Notes: generated from the sequence alone by a model not told the origin. Positions 8,179 through 17,292 are shown, numbered from the stretch's first letter. The stretch is 64,000 bases of DNA from G963678445 sp963678445 (GCA_963678445.1 OY782877.1:4402001-4466000), one strand, 5' to 3'. A program made the numbers and translations.

Positions 8179-8976
8179 TCACCTCAAATCATTCAGTTCC
8201 CTTGGGGAAACCGGTAAATATTCAGGGGGCTCAAAAGTATCATACTGGTCTACTGTATCAAACAAGGGCTGTAATTTCTTTTTGTCTACCAGACCCCGTA
8301 CAAAGATTTCCACTCTGCGATTAGCCCTTCGGCCTTCTGGGGTATCATTGGTTACCATAGGCTGGTTGGGGCCACATGCAATAAGCTCAAATTGTTCCAT
8401 GGGTACACCGCTGGCAACATTTAATTGGCGCGCAACGGCGTCGGCTCGAAAATAGCTTAGTACATAGTTGTCACGATACTCCAGCGAAGTCGTTAGCGCC
8501 TGTCCGTCAGTGTGCCCCCGCACCTCGATGAAGGTGTCGGGTAAATCACGTAGAGTATCCCCGACACTTTGTAAGACAGGATACGCGTCTGCCTTTAAAA
8601 CAGCATTTCCAGAATCGAAGAGAACTGCGCTGGGCAAACTAATCTTGATCCCGCCCAAGGCGTCATACTGGATTTTGACCTGTTTGTCTTTTGCCATAAG
8701 TTGCATTTGTCTGCGTAAACGTCGCGCTGCTTTAGCGGTGTCATCGGTAGGGCGGCGCGGTGGACGTGGCGCCACGGAAATAACGTGGCTGAATTTTGGC
8801 AAAATGCCCAAAGCACCTTGCAACGACATCATGGCTTCATTGAATTCCTGCTCACTGATGGTGGAAAAGGAAAGCAGGAGCACGAAGAAGGTCAGCAGAA
8901 GACTCATCAGATCGCTAAACGTCACGATCCAACCTGGTGCACCTTCAGGGCATTCCTGTTTTTTTGCTCGCGCCAT
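8179..8976 (-). CDS. motB: flagellar stator protein MotB
   Basis: Protein of 265 residues. Near the N-terminus WIVTFSDLMSLLLTFFVLLL forms the single membrane helix; the Asp in TFSDL is the conserved proton-binding residue. The C-terminal half is an OmpA-like peptidoglycan-binding domain, with FDSGNAVL, EVRGHTDGQ and GRRANRRVEIFV. MotB anchors the stator to the cell wall and forms the ion channel with MotA. The ATG lies two bases after the motA stop with GGAAGG in the motA end, so the pair is coupled. Proton or sodium use cannot be stated from sequence alone. Confidence 0.97.
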   Translation of the reverse strand: MARAKKQECPEGAPGWIVTFSDLMSLLLTFFVLLLSFSTISEQEFNEAMMSLQGALGILPKFSHVISVAPRPPRRPTDDTAKAARRLRRQMQLMAKDKQVKIQYDALGGIKISLPSAVLFDSGNAVLKADAYPVLQSVGDTLRDLPDTFIEVRGHTDGQALTTSLEYRDNYVLSYFRADAVARQLNVASGVPMEQFELIACGPNQPMVTNDTPEGRRANRRVEIFVRGLVDKKKLQPLFDTVDQYDTFEPPEYLPVSPRELNDLR

Positions 8977-8978
8977 GC

Positions 8979-9749
8979 TTAGCCTTCCGCGCCAATGCGC
9001 TCACGAATACTGGGCGATACGAAAGCTTTTAGTTTTTGTTCCACTACACGCGGGTTGTCCCCCGATTGAATCGACAAGATCCCCTCAATGGTGATTTCTT
9101 TTTGTAACAATTCCAGACTGGTGCGTACTTTCAATTTGCCCGCAAGAGGCAGGGTGATGAGATTGGCGATAAGCGCACCGTATAACGTCGTCAACAACGC
9201 TACCGCCATACCTGCACCGATGCTGGAGGGATCATCCAGCGTTGCCAACATTTGCACCAAACCGATCAGCGTGCCGATCATCCCAAAAGCCGGCGCAAAG
9301 GCACCCATAGCCAGAAGGACGTTTTGCCCCATGCTATGGCGATCCTCCATAAAGGCAATTTCTGTGGTAAGGATATCCTTGATTAATTCCGGCGCAGTAC
9401 CGTCGATAGCCAACTGTACGCTTTTTTGCAAGAACTCATCCCCCGCGTCTGCCGCCTGACTTTCCAACGCCAAGATCCCTTCGCGCCGTGCCACCGTGGC
9501 GAATTCCACCAATTTTTCGATGAGTTGCTCTGTCGAGGTGGCTTTTTGTATGAAACTGTTCTTAACGGTATTGAAGACACTTAATACATCGCTCAGCGGG
9601 AAATTGATCAGGGTGGCGGCGATAGTTCCCCCAAACACCATGACGGCGGAGGGAATATTGATAAAAATACCGACATTTCCCCCCAGAAAAATGGTTACCG
9701 ATACAAGGATTGTCCCTGCCACCAAACCGACAATGGTTGCAATATCCAT
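8979..9749 (-). CDS. motA: flagellar stator protein MotA
   Basis: Protein of 256 residues with four predicted membrane helices. The first is ATIVGLVAGTILVSVTIFLG. The cytoplasmic loop contains RREGILALESQA, the typical MotA motif that carries charged residues for contact with FliG. The last two helices (AFGMIGTLIGLVQML and MAVALLTTLYGALIANL) contain the conserved Pro and Gly positions. With MotB it converts ion flow to torque. AAGG precedes the ATG. It opens the sub-block motA-motB-fliL-fliN-fliO-fliP. A gap of 283 bp separates it from flgE and holds a repeat and a strong hairpin, so a separate promoter is possible. Confidence 0.97.
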   Translation of the reverse strand: MDIATIVGLVAGTILVSVTIFLGGNVGIFINIPSAVMVFGGTIAATLINFPLSDVLSVFNTVKNSFIQKATSTEQLIEKLVEFATVARREGILALESQAADAGDEFLQKSVQLAIDGTAPELIKDILTTEIAFMEDRHSMGQNVLLAMGAFAPAFGMIGTLIGLVQMLATLDDPSSIGAGMAVALLTTLYGALIANLITLPLAGKLKVRTSLELLQKEITIEGILSIQSGDNPRVVEQKLKAFVSPSIRERIGAEG

Positions 9750-9872
9750 ACATTATACCTTCTTCCGCTATATCGTCATTTCAATGCGGCCATACCTATT
9801 TTTCCCAAGGCCATTCTAGCATTCTGATCAGAACAAGGTCTATTTTTAACCCAGATGGGTCATAGACCGTAC

Positions 9873-9974
9873 ACAAGTGGCCCGCGTCACTTGTAACCGT
9901 ATGGGCCTTACCTTCCGTGAGCGTAGTAAAGATGTATTTCTTATAACAGCTTTTCGGATTTAAGTCACTAACGG
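9873..9974 (-). repeat. divergent dispersed repeat copy R2
   Basis: On the minus strand it begins TTAGTGACTTAAATC, then GAAAAGCTGTTATAA, GGAAGGTAAGGCCCATA, and ends in a hairpin with arms ACAAGTG and CACTTGT (9873-9894). The terminal hairpin differs in bases from other copies but keeps a stem, as if paired changes had kept the fold. Confidence 0.6.
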
Positions 9975-9979
9975 TTTTT

Positions 9980-10012
9980 ATTGGGAGCAGACTTTTTAGA
10001 TCTGCTCCCAAT
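9980..10012. terminator. perfect 12-bp hairpin after flgE
   Basis: ATTGGGAGCAGA (9980-9991) and TCTGCTCCCAAT (10001-10012) pair perfectly around a 9-base loop, 20 bp past the flgE stop. No T run follows on the minus strand, so it may stabilise the mRNA end or be a weak terminator. Confidence 0.55.
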
Positions 10013-10032
10013 AATTATTCTAATATATTTAA

Positions 10033-11325
10033 CTATCTAATTAGATTTACCGTCTCTTGCAGTAGCGTATCCGCAGCTGTAATGGTGCGGGCATTGGCCT
10101 GATAACCGCGCTGTGTGATGATCAGATTACTGAATTCATCTCCCAAGTCCACATTGGAGTTTTCCAGAACCCCGCCGCTTACCGAACCGCGTCCACCGGT
10201 TTCTGGGGCGCCCACCTGAGGACTTCCAGAGTTGGTGGTTTCGGTAAACAGGTTATTGCCATCGCGCAATAACCCACCCACATTTGAAAAGTTCGCCAGG
10301 GCGACCTGGGCTATGGTGCGGCTCAAGCCGTTGCTAAATACACCAACGACCTCCCCATCAGCGCTAATCAGGAAACGTTGCAAGGTGCCTCGTTCAAACC
10401 CGTCTTGGGCTTGCAAGGTTAGATCACTATCCAGATCGGTGCCACTCGCCAATTGTGTTATCTCAGAAAAATCTAAGGCGACGGTCAAATCTTCGGGTAT
10501 TGAACCATTTTCGCCCAATGCTGATGCGGAAATGGAGAACTCAATAGCCTCACTGGCTTGTGAGGCGGCTTCGTCAAATGTGCCGTCGTTTGCATTGAAG
10601 AATAGCAAGCTGGTGGCGTTACCCCCACCAACGACGACACCGTCATATTCAGCCTGCCACTGCCACGTGTTTTCCGCCGGCGCAGGTTGTTTTGTGAAAG
10701 TCAGATCAACGTTGTGGGGTTTGCCCAACGAATCTACGACTTCAACGCTACGATTGACTACTTTACCTGGATTATCGGGATCTTCGGTGGGATTCAGGTT
10801 CCCAATGAACTTTGCCAATGTGCTGGCCCTTACGATGCCCGTTCCGCCTAGGGGCACCGTAATATCGGTGGGGACAGTATTGGTATCAATGTTGCCATTT
10901 TCATCTACCATGTACCCCTGTACTTTCATTCCCGTGCCAGGTTCAATCAATTCGCCATTGCTGTTCAGCGTAAATGACCCGTCACGCGAATAAGCATTTT
11001 TTACCCCATCACTGAGGATAAAAAAACCATTTCCCTGAATGGCCAGATCGGAAGCGTTCCCTGTGGTAATCAGCGAACCCTGTTCGAAACTTGTATCTAT
11101 GCTGGCCACTTCGACCCCCAAACCGACCTGCTGCGGATTGGCTCCGCCAAATCCTCCCTCCGGTCCCGAAGCGCCTCGCAAAGTTTGTGAAAACAGATCT
11201 TGAAAGAGCACACGGCCACTTCGGTAGCCAATCGTATTCACATTGGCAATATTGGCCGCGACCACGTCTAACCGTGTTTGATGCGCCTTCAAGCCTGTTA
11301 CGCCTGTAAACAAAGCAGTACCCAT
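10033..11325 (-). CDS. flgE: flagellar hook protein FlgE
   Basis: Protein of 430 residues, the right size for a hook subunit. The N-terminal rod-type motif ANIANVNTIGYRSGRVLFQD and the C-terminal heptad helix (SNLIITQRGYQANARTIT, ADTLLQETVNLIR) are the paired coiled-coil ends of axial proteins. The middle holds the FlgE D1/D2 beta regions (AIQGNGFFILSDG, YSRDGSFTLNSNGELI). FlgE polymerises outside the cell into the hook. It follows flgD (cap) and the TIGR02530 gene, the standard hook block. GAGGAG upstream overlaps the previous gene end. Confidence 0.95.
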   Translation of the reverse strand: MGTALFTGVTGLKAHQTRLDVVAANIANVNTIGYRSGRVLFQDLFSQTLRGASGPEGGFGGANPQQVGLGVEVASIDTSFEQGSLITTGNASDLAIQGNGFFILSDGVKNAYSRDGSFTLNSNGELIEPGTGMKVQGYMVDENGNIDTNTVPTDITVPLGGTGIVRASTLAKFIGNLNPTEDPDNPGKVVNRSVEVVDSLGKPHNVDLTFTKQPAPAENTWQWQAEYDGVVVGGGNATSLLFFNANDGTFDEAASQASEAIEFSISASALGENGSIPEDLTVALDFSEITQLASGTDLDSDLTLQAQDGFERGTLQRFLISADGEVVGVFSNGLSRTIAQVALANFSNVGGLLRDGNNLFTETTNSGSPQVGAPETGGRGSVSGGVLENSNVDLGDEFSNLIITQRGYQANARTITAADTLLQETVNLIR

Positions 11326-11326
11326 A

Positions 11327-11827
11327 TCACTTTAACTCCTCTGGTATGCGTCGCATCGATCGATCCGCGACGCCCAGGCTTCCCCGATTGGGGGCCAGCC
11401 CATCCATTGACATTTCCGAAGCAGTCGTTTTTTCTACCGGTGCCGCGACTACAGCGCTGTCAATATTCGTAAAAACATTGTTTTCTATATCGCCCGTAGA
11501 CATGGCCGTAATCACCTTTCGATTGGGCACATTGACCACAAGCGCTACCCTCTCCAGGAGTACCAAAGACTCCCGTGCTCCTTTGGCTGCTACTTGATCC
11601 ACAGCAGTAGTCAAGGATTCTAATTCTTCCTTTTGCAACGCAATCCCACGATCAGACAGGCGTTGTTTCGCATGTGCTGAAAATTGAACGTTTTTCGTTG
11701 TTTTACCAAGTTCACTTTCCAGGATCGAGGTGAACTGTTGCCGTTGCACCGTTGTCGACTGCAGGCGAGTCGATTTCAACAAGGATGAAGAACGGTTTAA
11801 CGTATCCAGTTGTATTCGATTGACCAT
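11327..11827 (-). CDS. flagellar operon protein, TIGR02530 family
   Basis: Protein of 166 residues that matches the conserved small flagellar protein family found between flgD and flgE in many Gram-positive bacteria, spirochetes and related phyla. Family signatures are VQFSAHAKQRLSDRGI, AKGARESLVLL, ALVVNVPNRKVITAM and NVFTNIDSAVV. Its biochemical role is not settled; position suggests hook assembly. It lies one base before flgE and three bases after flgD. The N-terminal 40 residues are basic and not conserved. Confidence 0.85.
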   Translation of the reverse strand: MVNRIQLDTLNRSSSLLKSTRLQSTTVQRQQFTSILESELGKTTKNVQFSAHAKQRLSDRGIALQKEELESLTTAVDQVAAKGARESLVLLERVALVVNVPNRKVITAMSTGDIENNVFTNIDSAVVAAPVEKTTASEMSMDGLAPNRGSLGVADRSMRRIPEELK

Positions 11828-11829
11828 GG

Positions 11830-12501
11830 CTAGCTATCCTCAGCCTCACTATCCGTATCTGTGGAATCTGGCGGCGCTTCCGAACCGACACTGAGTACGC
11901 CAGTCATGGGAAGGATTTGACCGTCGACGCTTAAAATCACGATACTGTCTTTCAGCGTTACCGCATCGACTGTTCCCGTGATTTCATTTTCATCGCCGTC
12001 AACCCCCTCCACATATTTTCCCAACAAGCCCTGTGCCGAAATGAAATTCAACTGATCTACATTGCCCAGCATATACTCCATTTTCTCCTCAAAACTTTCG
12101 TTCAGATTACTCATCTGTTCCAGCGAGGAGAATTGCGCTAACTGAGCCACCATTTCCGTGTTATCGACTGGATCCATGGGGTCCTGATACTGCATCTGGG
12201 TGACCAGTAGCTGCAAAAAGGCATCCCGATCCAACGCATTAGGGTCTGTTTCCTCCGTTTCGGTAGTTTCTTTGGTTTCTTCCGTTTCCTCGGTTTCTTC
12301 CGTTTCCTCGGTTTCTTCCGTTTCTTCCGCCTTGGCGCTTTTGGCTACCGATGCACTTTTTTGTGCTGTGGTAGCGTTTGCTATTCCTTTAAGGCGTGCG
12401 CGCCATGTAGATTGCATTCTTTCCAATGCAGCCTGTCGCTCCGAACGATTCGCCGTCAATGTGCCGACGGAATTCGAACGAAACGTAACCAAAGCATTCA
12501 T
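11830..12501 (-). CDS. flgD: flagellar hook cap protein FlgD
   Basis: Start ATG 12501 is chosen because GGAGGA lies eight bases upstream; the frame extends further to 12528. The protein has 223 residues. The FlgD family core reads DAFLQLLVTQMQYQDPMDPV, then NTEMVAQLAQFSSLEQM. FlgD caps the growing hook and is lost when the hook is complete. Residues about 57-84 are an acidic Glu-Glu-Thr tract encoded by a degenerate 9-12 bp repeat, unusual for this family. The C-terminal Ig-like part of longer FlgD proteins is reduced to a short beta segment. Confidence 0.92.
   Translation of the reverse strand: MNALVTFRSNSVGTLTANRSERQAALERMQSTWRARLKGIANATTAQKSASVAKSAKAEETEETEETEETEETEETKETTETEETDPNALDRDAFLQLLVTQMQYQDPMDPVDNTEMVAQLAQFSSLEQMSNLNESFEEKMEYMLGNVDQLNFISAQGLLGKYVEGVDGDENEITGTVDAVTLKDSIVILSVDGQILPMTGVLSVGSEAPPDSTDTDSEAEDS
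12250..12330 (-). repeat. Glu-Glu-Thr coding tandem repeat in flgD
   Basis: A triplet-based tract of GAAACGGAA/GAGGAAACC-like units encodes repeated E-E-T. It could vary in length by slippage without shifting frame. Confidence 0.8.
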
Positions 12502-12543
12502 TTTTCTATCCTCCATACATCTATGCAAAGCTCATTCGATGAG

Positions 12544-14187
12544 TTACGCAAAGAGATTCAACGCACCTTGATGCATGTGTGTGCGTTGACTCATTTGTAT
12601 AGGTGCTTGTTGAGTTCGCTGTTGATAACTACGTTGCATGGCCCACGTTCGCTGCGATGAGGCCTCTTTAAAGTCTTGCGCCAATTGTTGGTTCGATTGG
12701 CCATCGCTATGGGGACTCTGCTGGTTCATACTGGTGGAAACCTCAACCCGGCTGACATCAATGCCTTCACGAGAAAGCGCATCCCGTAAGCCTTGTGTCT
12801 GAGCTTCCAGCGTTTCGCGAACGACGGGGTTGGAAGAGACCAGACGAACGGTCATATCCTGACCATTAGAATGCACCTCCATCCGTAGTTCACCCAACGA
12901 CTCCGGCACCAGACGCACCGTAACCGTTTTTCCGCCTTTGGAAACCAGATAGCGCACATGCTTGACTGTCTGTACACTTACCGTATCCAGTTCAGCAGAT
13001 TGCGGTTGTGAGGTTTCAGCGGGAAGCTCCGACGCTTTTGTTGATGCGGCCGCAGCCGTCATATTGACATCCATACGCGCTTCCGATGAAGAAGACATAT
13101 CGGTAGACTGGGCTGCCGTCTTTTCCAGACCGGCAGTTTTCCAATCCGACGTCGTAGCGTCTTCTTCCCCTGATTCTGCATGTCCATGCTGAGAGAGCAC
13201 ACTGTTCGCACGCGGTTGTACTACAGCACGCGAGGCCAATTGAGTCAGCAGCTCTACCGAGCTAGAAGGCTTCTCCACAGGAGTGCCCTCTGCCGCCGCT
13301 TCCTCCACGACAACCTCGGTATTCGACAACGGTAACGAATTCGTTTTCTTCACCGTCGCGGGTTCTGACTCTGCTTGTGTAGCGGCCTGTACAACGCTTG
13401 CCGTAGCCTGACGAGCAGGTGCTACCGTGTTTTGCGTTTCAACCTGCTGCGTTGTCACAACCTTGGGTGCCGTTTCAGCATCTGCAACAGAATCCGTCTG
13501 CGCCGAGCTATGCACCGACGTGTTTTGGGCTGCGCTTTGTTCTGCCATGTCTTCCTTTGGCATGACCTGCGCCGCCTTATCCGTCGATTTCTTCATAGAT
13601 GCAGCGTCAGATGAAGTTTGTTCAGTGTGGGGGAGAGGGGACTGGGTTTCGACCTGTCCTACATCCTCCGTCTGGCTTGCAGAAGAGGCCGATGCGGTAG
13701 CATTCGAGACAACCCTTGTCTCTTTCCCTACCGGTGCTGTAGCTGCCACAGCAACTTCAGCTTCCGTTTCCTGCTGTGCTTCCACAACTGCAGTAGCATC
13801 TACTTCAGATGCCGCCGTTTCCACCTTTTTGGAAACATCATCTGCCTCCTCGGGCGCTTCCAGCGATTCCGCCGCTTCGTCTTCAAGTGGTAGACTTTGC
13901 AACAAAGTTTGCACATTCTGCGGCAACGCCGCCATCCATTCCGGATGTTCCTGCAAGCTCTCTAAAACCGCGTCATAAGAACCTTCCGTTTCAGCAACAA
14001 GTGCCTCCAATTCTTCCGGTAAGGCATTCTCAAGCGCAGCTCCATTCTCCGCCTGCATAGCGGCAAACAATGCTGCAAAAGCATCACCCATTTCTGCCGA
14101 CGCATCGTTTGCTATCCAGCCTTTTTTTTTCAAGCTTTCCAACATCGCCGCATCCGTCTGCAACAAATCAAAAATAGTCATATTCAT
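12544..14187 (-). CDS. fliK: flagellar hook-length control protein FliK
   Basis: ATG 14187 is the preferred start: AGGAGGT lies nine bases upstream, while the frame runs on to 14328 without a site. The protein has 547 residues. The long middle is low-complexity, rich in Ala, Glu, Thr, Ser and Gln, as expected for the molecular ruler region. The C-terminal Flg_hook domain carries VTVRLVPESLGELRMEV and VRETLEAQTQGLRDALSREG. FliK measures the hook during secretion and switches FlhB specificity. It precedes flgD in the hook block. Translation may be affected by a 9-bp hairpin at 14232-14254 in the leader. Confidence 0.92.
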   Translation of the reverse strand: MNMTIFDLLQTDAAMLESLKKKGWIANDASAEMGDAFAALFAAMQAENGAALENALPEELEALVAETEGSYDAVLESLQEHPEWMAALPQNVQTLLQSLPLEDEAAESLEAPEEADDVSKKVETAASEVDATAVVEAQQETEAEVAVAATAPVGKETRVVSNATASASSASQTEDVGQVETQSPLPHTEQTSSDAASMKKSTDKAAQVMPKEDMAEQSAAQNTSVHSSAQTDSVADAETAPKVVTTQQVETQNTVAPARQATASVVQAATQAESEPATVKKTNSLPLSNTEVVVEEAAAEGTPVEKPSSSVELLTQLASRAVVQPRANSVLSQHGHAESGEEDATTSDWKTAGLEKTAAQSTDMSSSSEARMDVNMTAAAASTKASELPAETSQPQSAELDTVSVQTVKHVRYLVSKGGKTVTVRLVPESLGELRMEVHSNGQDMTVRLVSSNPVVRETLEAQTQGLRDALSREGIDVSRVEVSTSMNQQSPHSDGQSNQQLAQDFKEASSQRTWAMQRSYQQRTQQAPIQMSQRTHMHQGALNLFA

Positions 14188-14631
14188 ACATAATTCACCT
14201 CCTTTCAGAATACAGTTACATCGAGAGAATAACGCCTTCACCCGTTGAAGGCGTGAAAAACAAAAGGGATTCGAATAAGAGCCCAAAGCCAGTATCCGAT
14301 CAGAAGAAATAGGTGCCTTGTGCACCATGAAGTAGAGAAAAAGCTTATTTTTGCGTTTTATAGGAGGGCGAAGGAAGGCCTACAAGGGATCTACTAAAGA
14401 TGTCGAGAAGCATTTCTCTCTAGCTTTAGCAAAGGTGGCGTAGCAGGGGATGCTACACCAGATACGCAATACTTTTTCTCTACATGCAAATCATTTTGAG
14501 CATGAAGGAAATAAATAAAGAGGGGGAGGGAGATGAAGTTGGAGTTTGTTTAGAAGTCTTGCTTCGTATGATCTGTGGCGATTGTACAGATTTCGACTGA
14601 GGAACGCAGGAGCGGGGGAAATACTCCGTGG
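14188..14631. other. 444-bp non-coding gap between motE-like gene and fliK
   Basis: It holds a perfect hairpin at 14232-14254 (ACGCCTTCA / TGAAGGCGT, 5-base loop) 45 bases before fliK, and a second inverted repeat GTAGCA-TGCTAC around 14436-14452. I see no ORF with a ribosome site. A promoter for the hook block is likely here, but I could not find a convincing sigma-54 or sigma-28 match. Confidence 0.6.
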
Positions 14632-15180
14632 TTACAGTTTCTTTTCCTGCAGGGCGCGCAAAACCCGCGTAGCGAATTTAGGTTCCAGCGATTCCATAAT
14701 CTTACCCCGATCCTTATCCTTTTCGATAAGTTGCAGAATTTCCGCCACATCCTCCGGCGGTAACTCCTCCAACCGCTCAGCCGCTTTATCGGCTTTCATA
14801 GATGCAATGGTCAGAGCGACTGTTTGCAGACGCACCTGCCTTGCTTTATCCGCATTTTCCAGACTGGAGTCGATTTCCTTCTGGATAGATTCTAATTGTG
14901 TGCGCAGCTGTTCCAATTCTAATTCCCGTTGAATTAACTGCGTCTCACGCGCTTTCAACTGCTGTTCACGCTTCGTAAACGTCGCCTCCTTCTGTTTAAT
15001 CTCCTCTGCCAACGCGCCCAGATTTTCATCTTGGTTTTGCCCCTCCACTTCAAGCACGGCCTCTTTCCCCATGACCTGTTCCAACGCCTGTTTAGAGAGA
15101 TTGCCAGTAAGCAGTAACGCCAACGCCAACGCGCCAATAAATGACACGAAAGCGATTAGACTATACAGGAGGATTTTCAT
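14632..15180 (-). CDS. MotE-like flagellar protein (MgtE N-domain-like)
   Basis: ATG 15180 is preferred, after AGGTG. The protein has 182 residues: an N-terminal membrane helix (ILLYSLIAFVSFIGALALA), a long coiled coil from about residue 55 to 110, and a C-terminal helical domain (ADKAAERLEELPPEDVAEIL, then MESLEPKFATRVLRAL) like the intracellular MgtE/MotE domain. MotE-type proteins sit between fliJ and fliK in many flagellar operons; in Rhizobium MotE is a periplasmic chaperone for MotC. Here the role is inferred from position only. Confidence 0.8.
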   Translation of the reverse strand: MKILLYSLIAFVSFIGALALALLLTGNLSKQALEQVMGKEAVLEVEGQNQDENLGALAEEIKQKEATFTKREQQLKARETQLIQRELELEQLRTQLESIQKEIDSSLENADKARQVRLQTVALTIASMKADKAAERLEELPPEDVAEILQLIEKDKDRGKIMESLEPKFATRVLRALQEKKL

Positions 15181-15288
15181 TACACCTATTCCCTTCCATC
15201 TATTTTCAGTGACCAGCGTCACAGGAAAAATACTTCCTGCTCAATTCTACCTTGCGTTTTCCTTGATTGAGGCCTCGCTGTTTTTTCG

Positions 15289-15402
15289 GCGGTCCAGCGA
15301 CCGCACGCAAGAAGTATGGTCCTTACTATCCCTGACCCAAGTCAGCCTTTTCCAATTCTTCGTTTTTCTTTGCTTCTTTCTTTTTCCGTAAAAAGAAAGA
15401 AG
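15289..15402 (-). repeat. dispersed repeat copy R3 (variant B)
   Basis: The right-end palindrome GCGGTCCAGCGACCGC lies at 15289-15304, then AAGAAGTATGGTCCTTACTATCCCTGAC on the plus strand. It closes with a perfect 13-bp hairpin at 15373-15402 (CTTCTTTCTTTTT / AAAAAGAAAGAAG, loop CCGT). The hairpin ends one base before the fliJ stop codon. Confidence 0.8.
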
Positions 15403-15861
15403 TTACCGTTCCCGACGTATGCCCATTGCGGCGTATGTAGTCGCCACCTCATCTATAATACGCTCATCCATTTTTCTACGTTCCTGAGCTTGTACGAGTA
15501 AAGCGCGCTCCTTCAATTTTTCCACCATCCGCTTCGCCTTAGTCGCCTCCTCAAGTGTACGCCGCTCCCGTTCCTCCTCCTGCACCAACTCCTGAATCTC
15601 AGCGTCCTTTTCATCAATCAACGCCGCTAGGTGGCGTTCATACTGATAATGTCGACGCACATCAGCCGCATCAAACGTGTGTTGCGTCATCGTTCCCACC
15701 TCCTGCAAGCGTCTCAACCGTTCCGCGTCAATGTTTTCCCGCTCCTGTTTCGCTTGTTGTAGTTTGCGCCGCACCAACGCCAACGTTTGCGCCTGCAACT
15801 CTTCCTGGCGTGTGCGAATACGCAACAAGGTTTCATAGCGAAATGGTTTTCGTAACGCCAT
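15403..15861 (-). CDS. fliJ: flagellar export chaperone FliJ
   Basis: Protein of 152 residues, almost wholly helical and charged, the classic FliJ coiled coil. It starts FRYETLLRIRTRQEELQAQTLA, the usual FliJ opening with a basic-aromatic pattern. FliJ is the central stalk of the FliI ATPase ring and recycles export chaperones. It lies five bases after fliI, the normal partner. Its stop codon directly touches the end of repeat copy R3, so the C-terminus may have been reset by repeat insertion; the length is still normal. Confidence 0.9.
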   Translation of the reverse strand: MALRKPFRYETLLRIRTRQEELQAQTLALVRRKLQQAKQERENIDAERLRRLQEVGTMTQHTFDAADVRRHYQYERHLAALIDEKDAEIQELVQEEERERRTLEEATKAKRMVEKLKERALLVQAQERRKMDERIIDEVATTYAAMGIRRER

Positions 15862-15866
15862 AGCCC

Positions 15867-17183
15867 CTATCCTTGTAACGCCTGACCCATATGCGCCTCA
15901 ATTTCGTCAAAAGGAGAATGTTCTTCCAGACCCTGCTGCAAGAAACGTCGGATTTTTGGCATTAACCGAAGCGCCAGATCAATATCAGGATTACTCCCAG
16001 CCACATAAGCGCCGATGTTAACCAGATCCTCCGCATCACGATATACCGATAATACCTGCCGTATCTTTGTAGCCAAAGCGCGATGCTGCGGCGTGGTCAC
16101 ATCAATCATACTACGGCTGATACTTTCTAATACATCGATAGGCGGGTAATGGCCACGGGATGCCAGGTTGCGCGATAATGCGACATGGCCGTCAATAATG
16201 CTACGAACGGCATCGCCTACCGGATCATTTAAGTCGTCCCCCTCCACCAATACGGCGTAAAATCCTGTGATACTCCCCATATGCGACGTTCCCGCCCGCT
16301 CTAACAAGCGCGGCAACAACGCATAGACCGATGGGGGATATCCTTTAGTAGTAGGAGGTTCCCCTACGGCCAGTCCTACTTCCCGCTGCGCCATGGCGAA
16401 ACGGGTGACCGAATCCATGATCAACATCACATTCAGTCCCTGGCTACGAAACCATTCTGCAATGGCAGTAGCCGCATAGGCGCCGCTTAGACGCAACAAC
16501 GCTGGTTCATCTGAAGTAGCCACCACCACCACCGAACGTTGCAACCCGTCTTCCCCCAAATCCTTTTCAATAAACTCGCGCACCTCACGTCCACGTTCAC
16601 CAATCAGCGCGATCACATTGATATCCGCTTCCGTGTTGCGGGCAATCATACCGATCAGCTTACTTTTACCCACCCCACTGCCCGCCATGATTCCGACACG
16701 CTGTCCCTTGCCACAAGTGACACAGGCATCGATGGCGCGTACCCCCGTTGCAATCGGCTCAGAAATGCGCTCACGCGCCATAGGGGGAGGAGGGTCAGCC
16801 ATTAACGGCACCAGCTCCTCAGGGAGGATAGGGGGGCCATTATCAATCGGTGCCGCCATACTACCCAAGACCCGACCCAGCAGCGAAAAGCCCACCGGCA
16901 CCATACGCGGTCTATGCGTTGGAATCAGTAGATGTCCCGGCCCAATACCATGCATGCTGCCCAACGGCATCAGGAGGATACGCTCATCACGAAATCCGAC
17001 CACTTCTACCGGAATGACTTCCTCTCGATTAGGCGAACGCACATAACAAAGTTCGCCTACCTCCATCTGCGGACCGGTTGCCTGAATGGTCAAGCCCACG
17101 ACATCCACAATCTTTCCACATACCCGCATTGGGAGGCTCTGCCGCACCCGTTCGCTGTATTTATGTAAATCAATGGAACTCAT
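15867..17183 (-). CDS. fliI: flagellar export ATPase FliI
   Basis: ATG 17183 is chosen: GGAGG lies eight bases upstream, while the GTG two codons earlier is too close to it. The protein has 438 residues, normal for FliI. Walker A is GSGVGKSK in MAGSGVGKSKLIGMIARN. ALIGERGREVREFI and the Walker B region (LNVMLIMDSVTRFAMAQREV) follow, then GEPPTTKGYPPSVYALLPR. It is an F1-beta-like hexameric ATPase that powers or primes flagellar protein export. fliH lies upstream across a 174-bp gap with a strong hairpin; fliJ follows directly. Confidence 0.97.
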   Translation of the reverse strand: MSSIDLHKYSERVRQSLPMRVCGKIVDVVGLTIQATGPQMEVGELCYVRSPNREEVIPVEVVGFRDERILLMPLGSMHGIGPGHLLIPTHRPRMVPVGFSLLGRVLGSMAAPIDNGPPILPEELVPLMADPPPPMARERISEPIATGVRAIDACVTCGKGQRVGIMAGSGVGKSKLIGMIARNTEADINVIALIGERGREVREFIEKDLGEDGLQRSVVVVATSDEPALLRLSGAYAATAIAEWFRSQGLNVMLIMDSVTRFAMAQREVGLAVGEPPTTKGYPPSVYALLPRLLERAGTSHMGSITGFYAVLVEGDDLNDPVGDAVRSIIDGHVALSRNLASRGHYPPIDVLESISRSMIDVTTPQHRALATKIRQVLSVYRDAEDLVNIGAYVAGSNPDIDLALRLMPKIRRFLQQGLEEHSPFDEIEAHMGQALQG

Positions 17184-17267
17184 TACCACCGCCTCCTGCA
17201 GACGGACAGACCGGGCAAAAGGTACTGGCCGTGTAGATGGTGCAACGCAAAGTCTCCAAGACAGTTG

Positions 17268-17292
17268 CGCGACGAAGCGTTACTTCGTCGCG
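17268..17292. other. 10-bp hairpin between fliH and fliI
   Basis: CGCGACGAAG (17268-17277) pairs perfectly with CTTCGTCGCG (17283-17292) around CGTTA. No T run on either side, so it is more likely an mRNA stability or processing element than a terminator. Confidence 0.6.

Noticed and set aside
9796..10011. 71-residue minus-strand ORF between flgE and motA, the place where flbD is often found
   Set aside because: It does not show the FlbD pattern and is mostly repeat copy R2 and the hairpin; codons are not gene-like.
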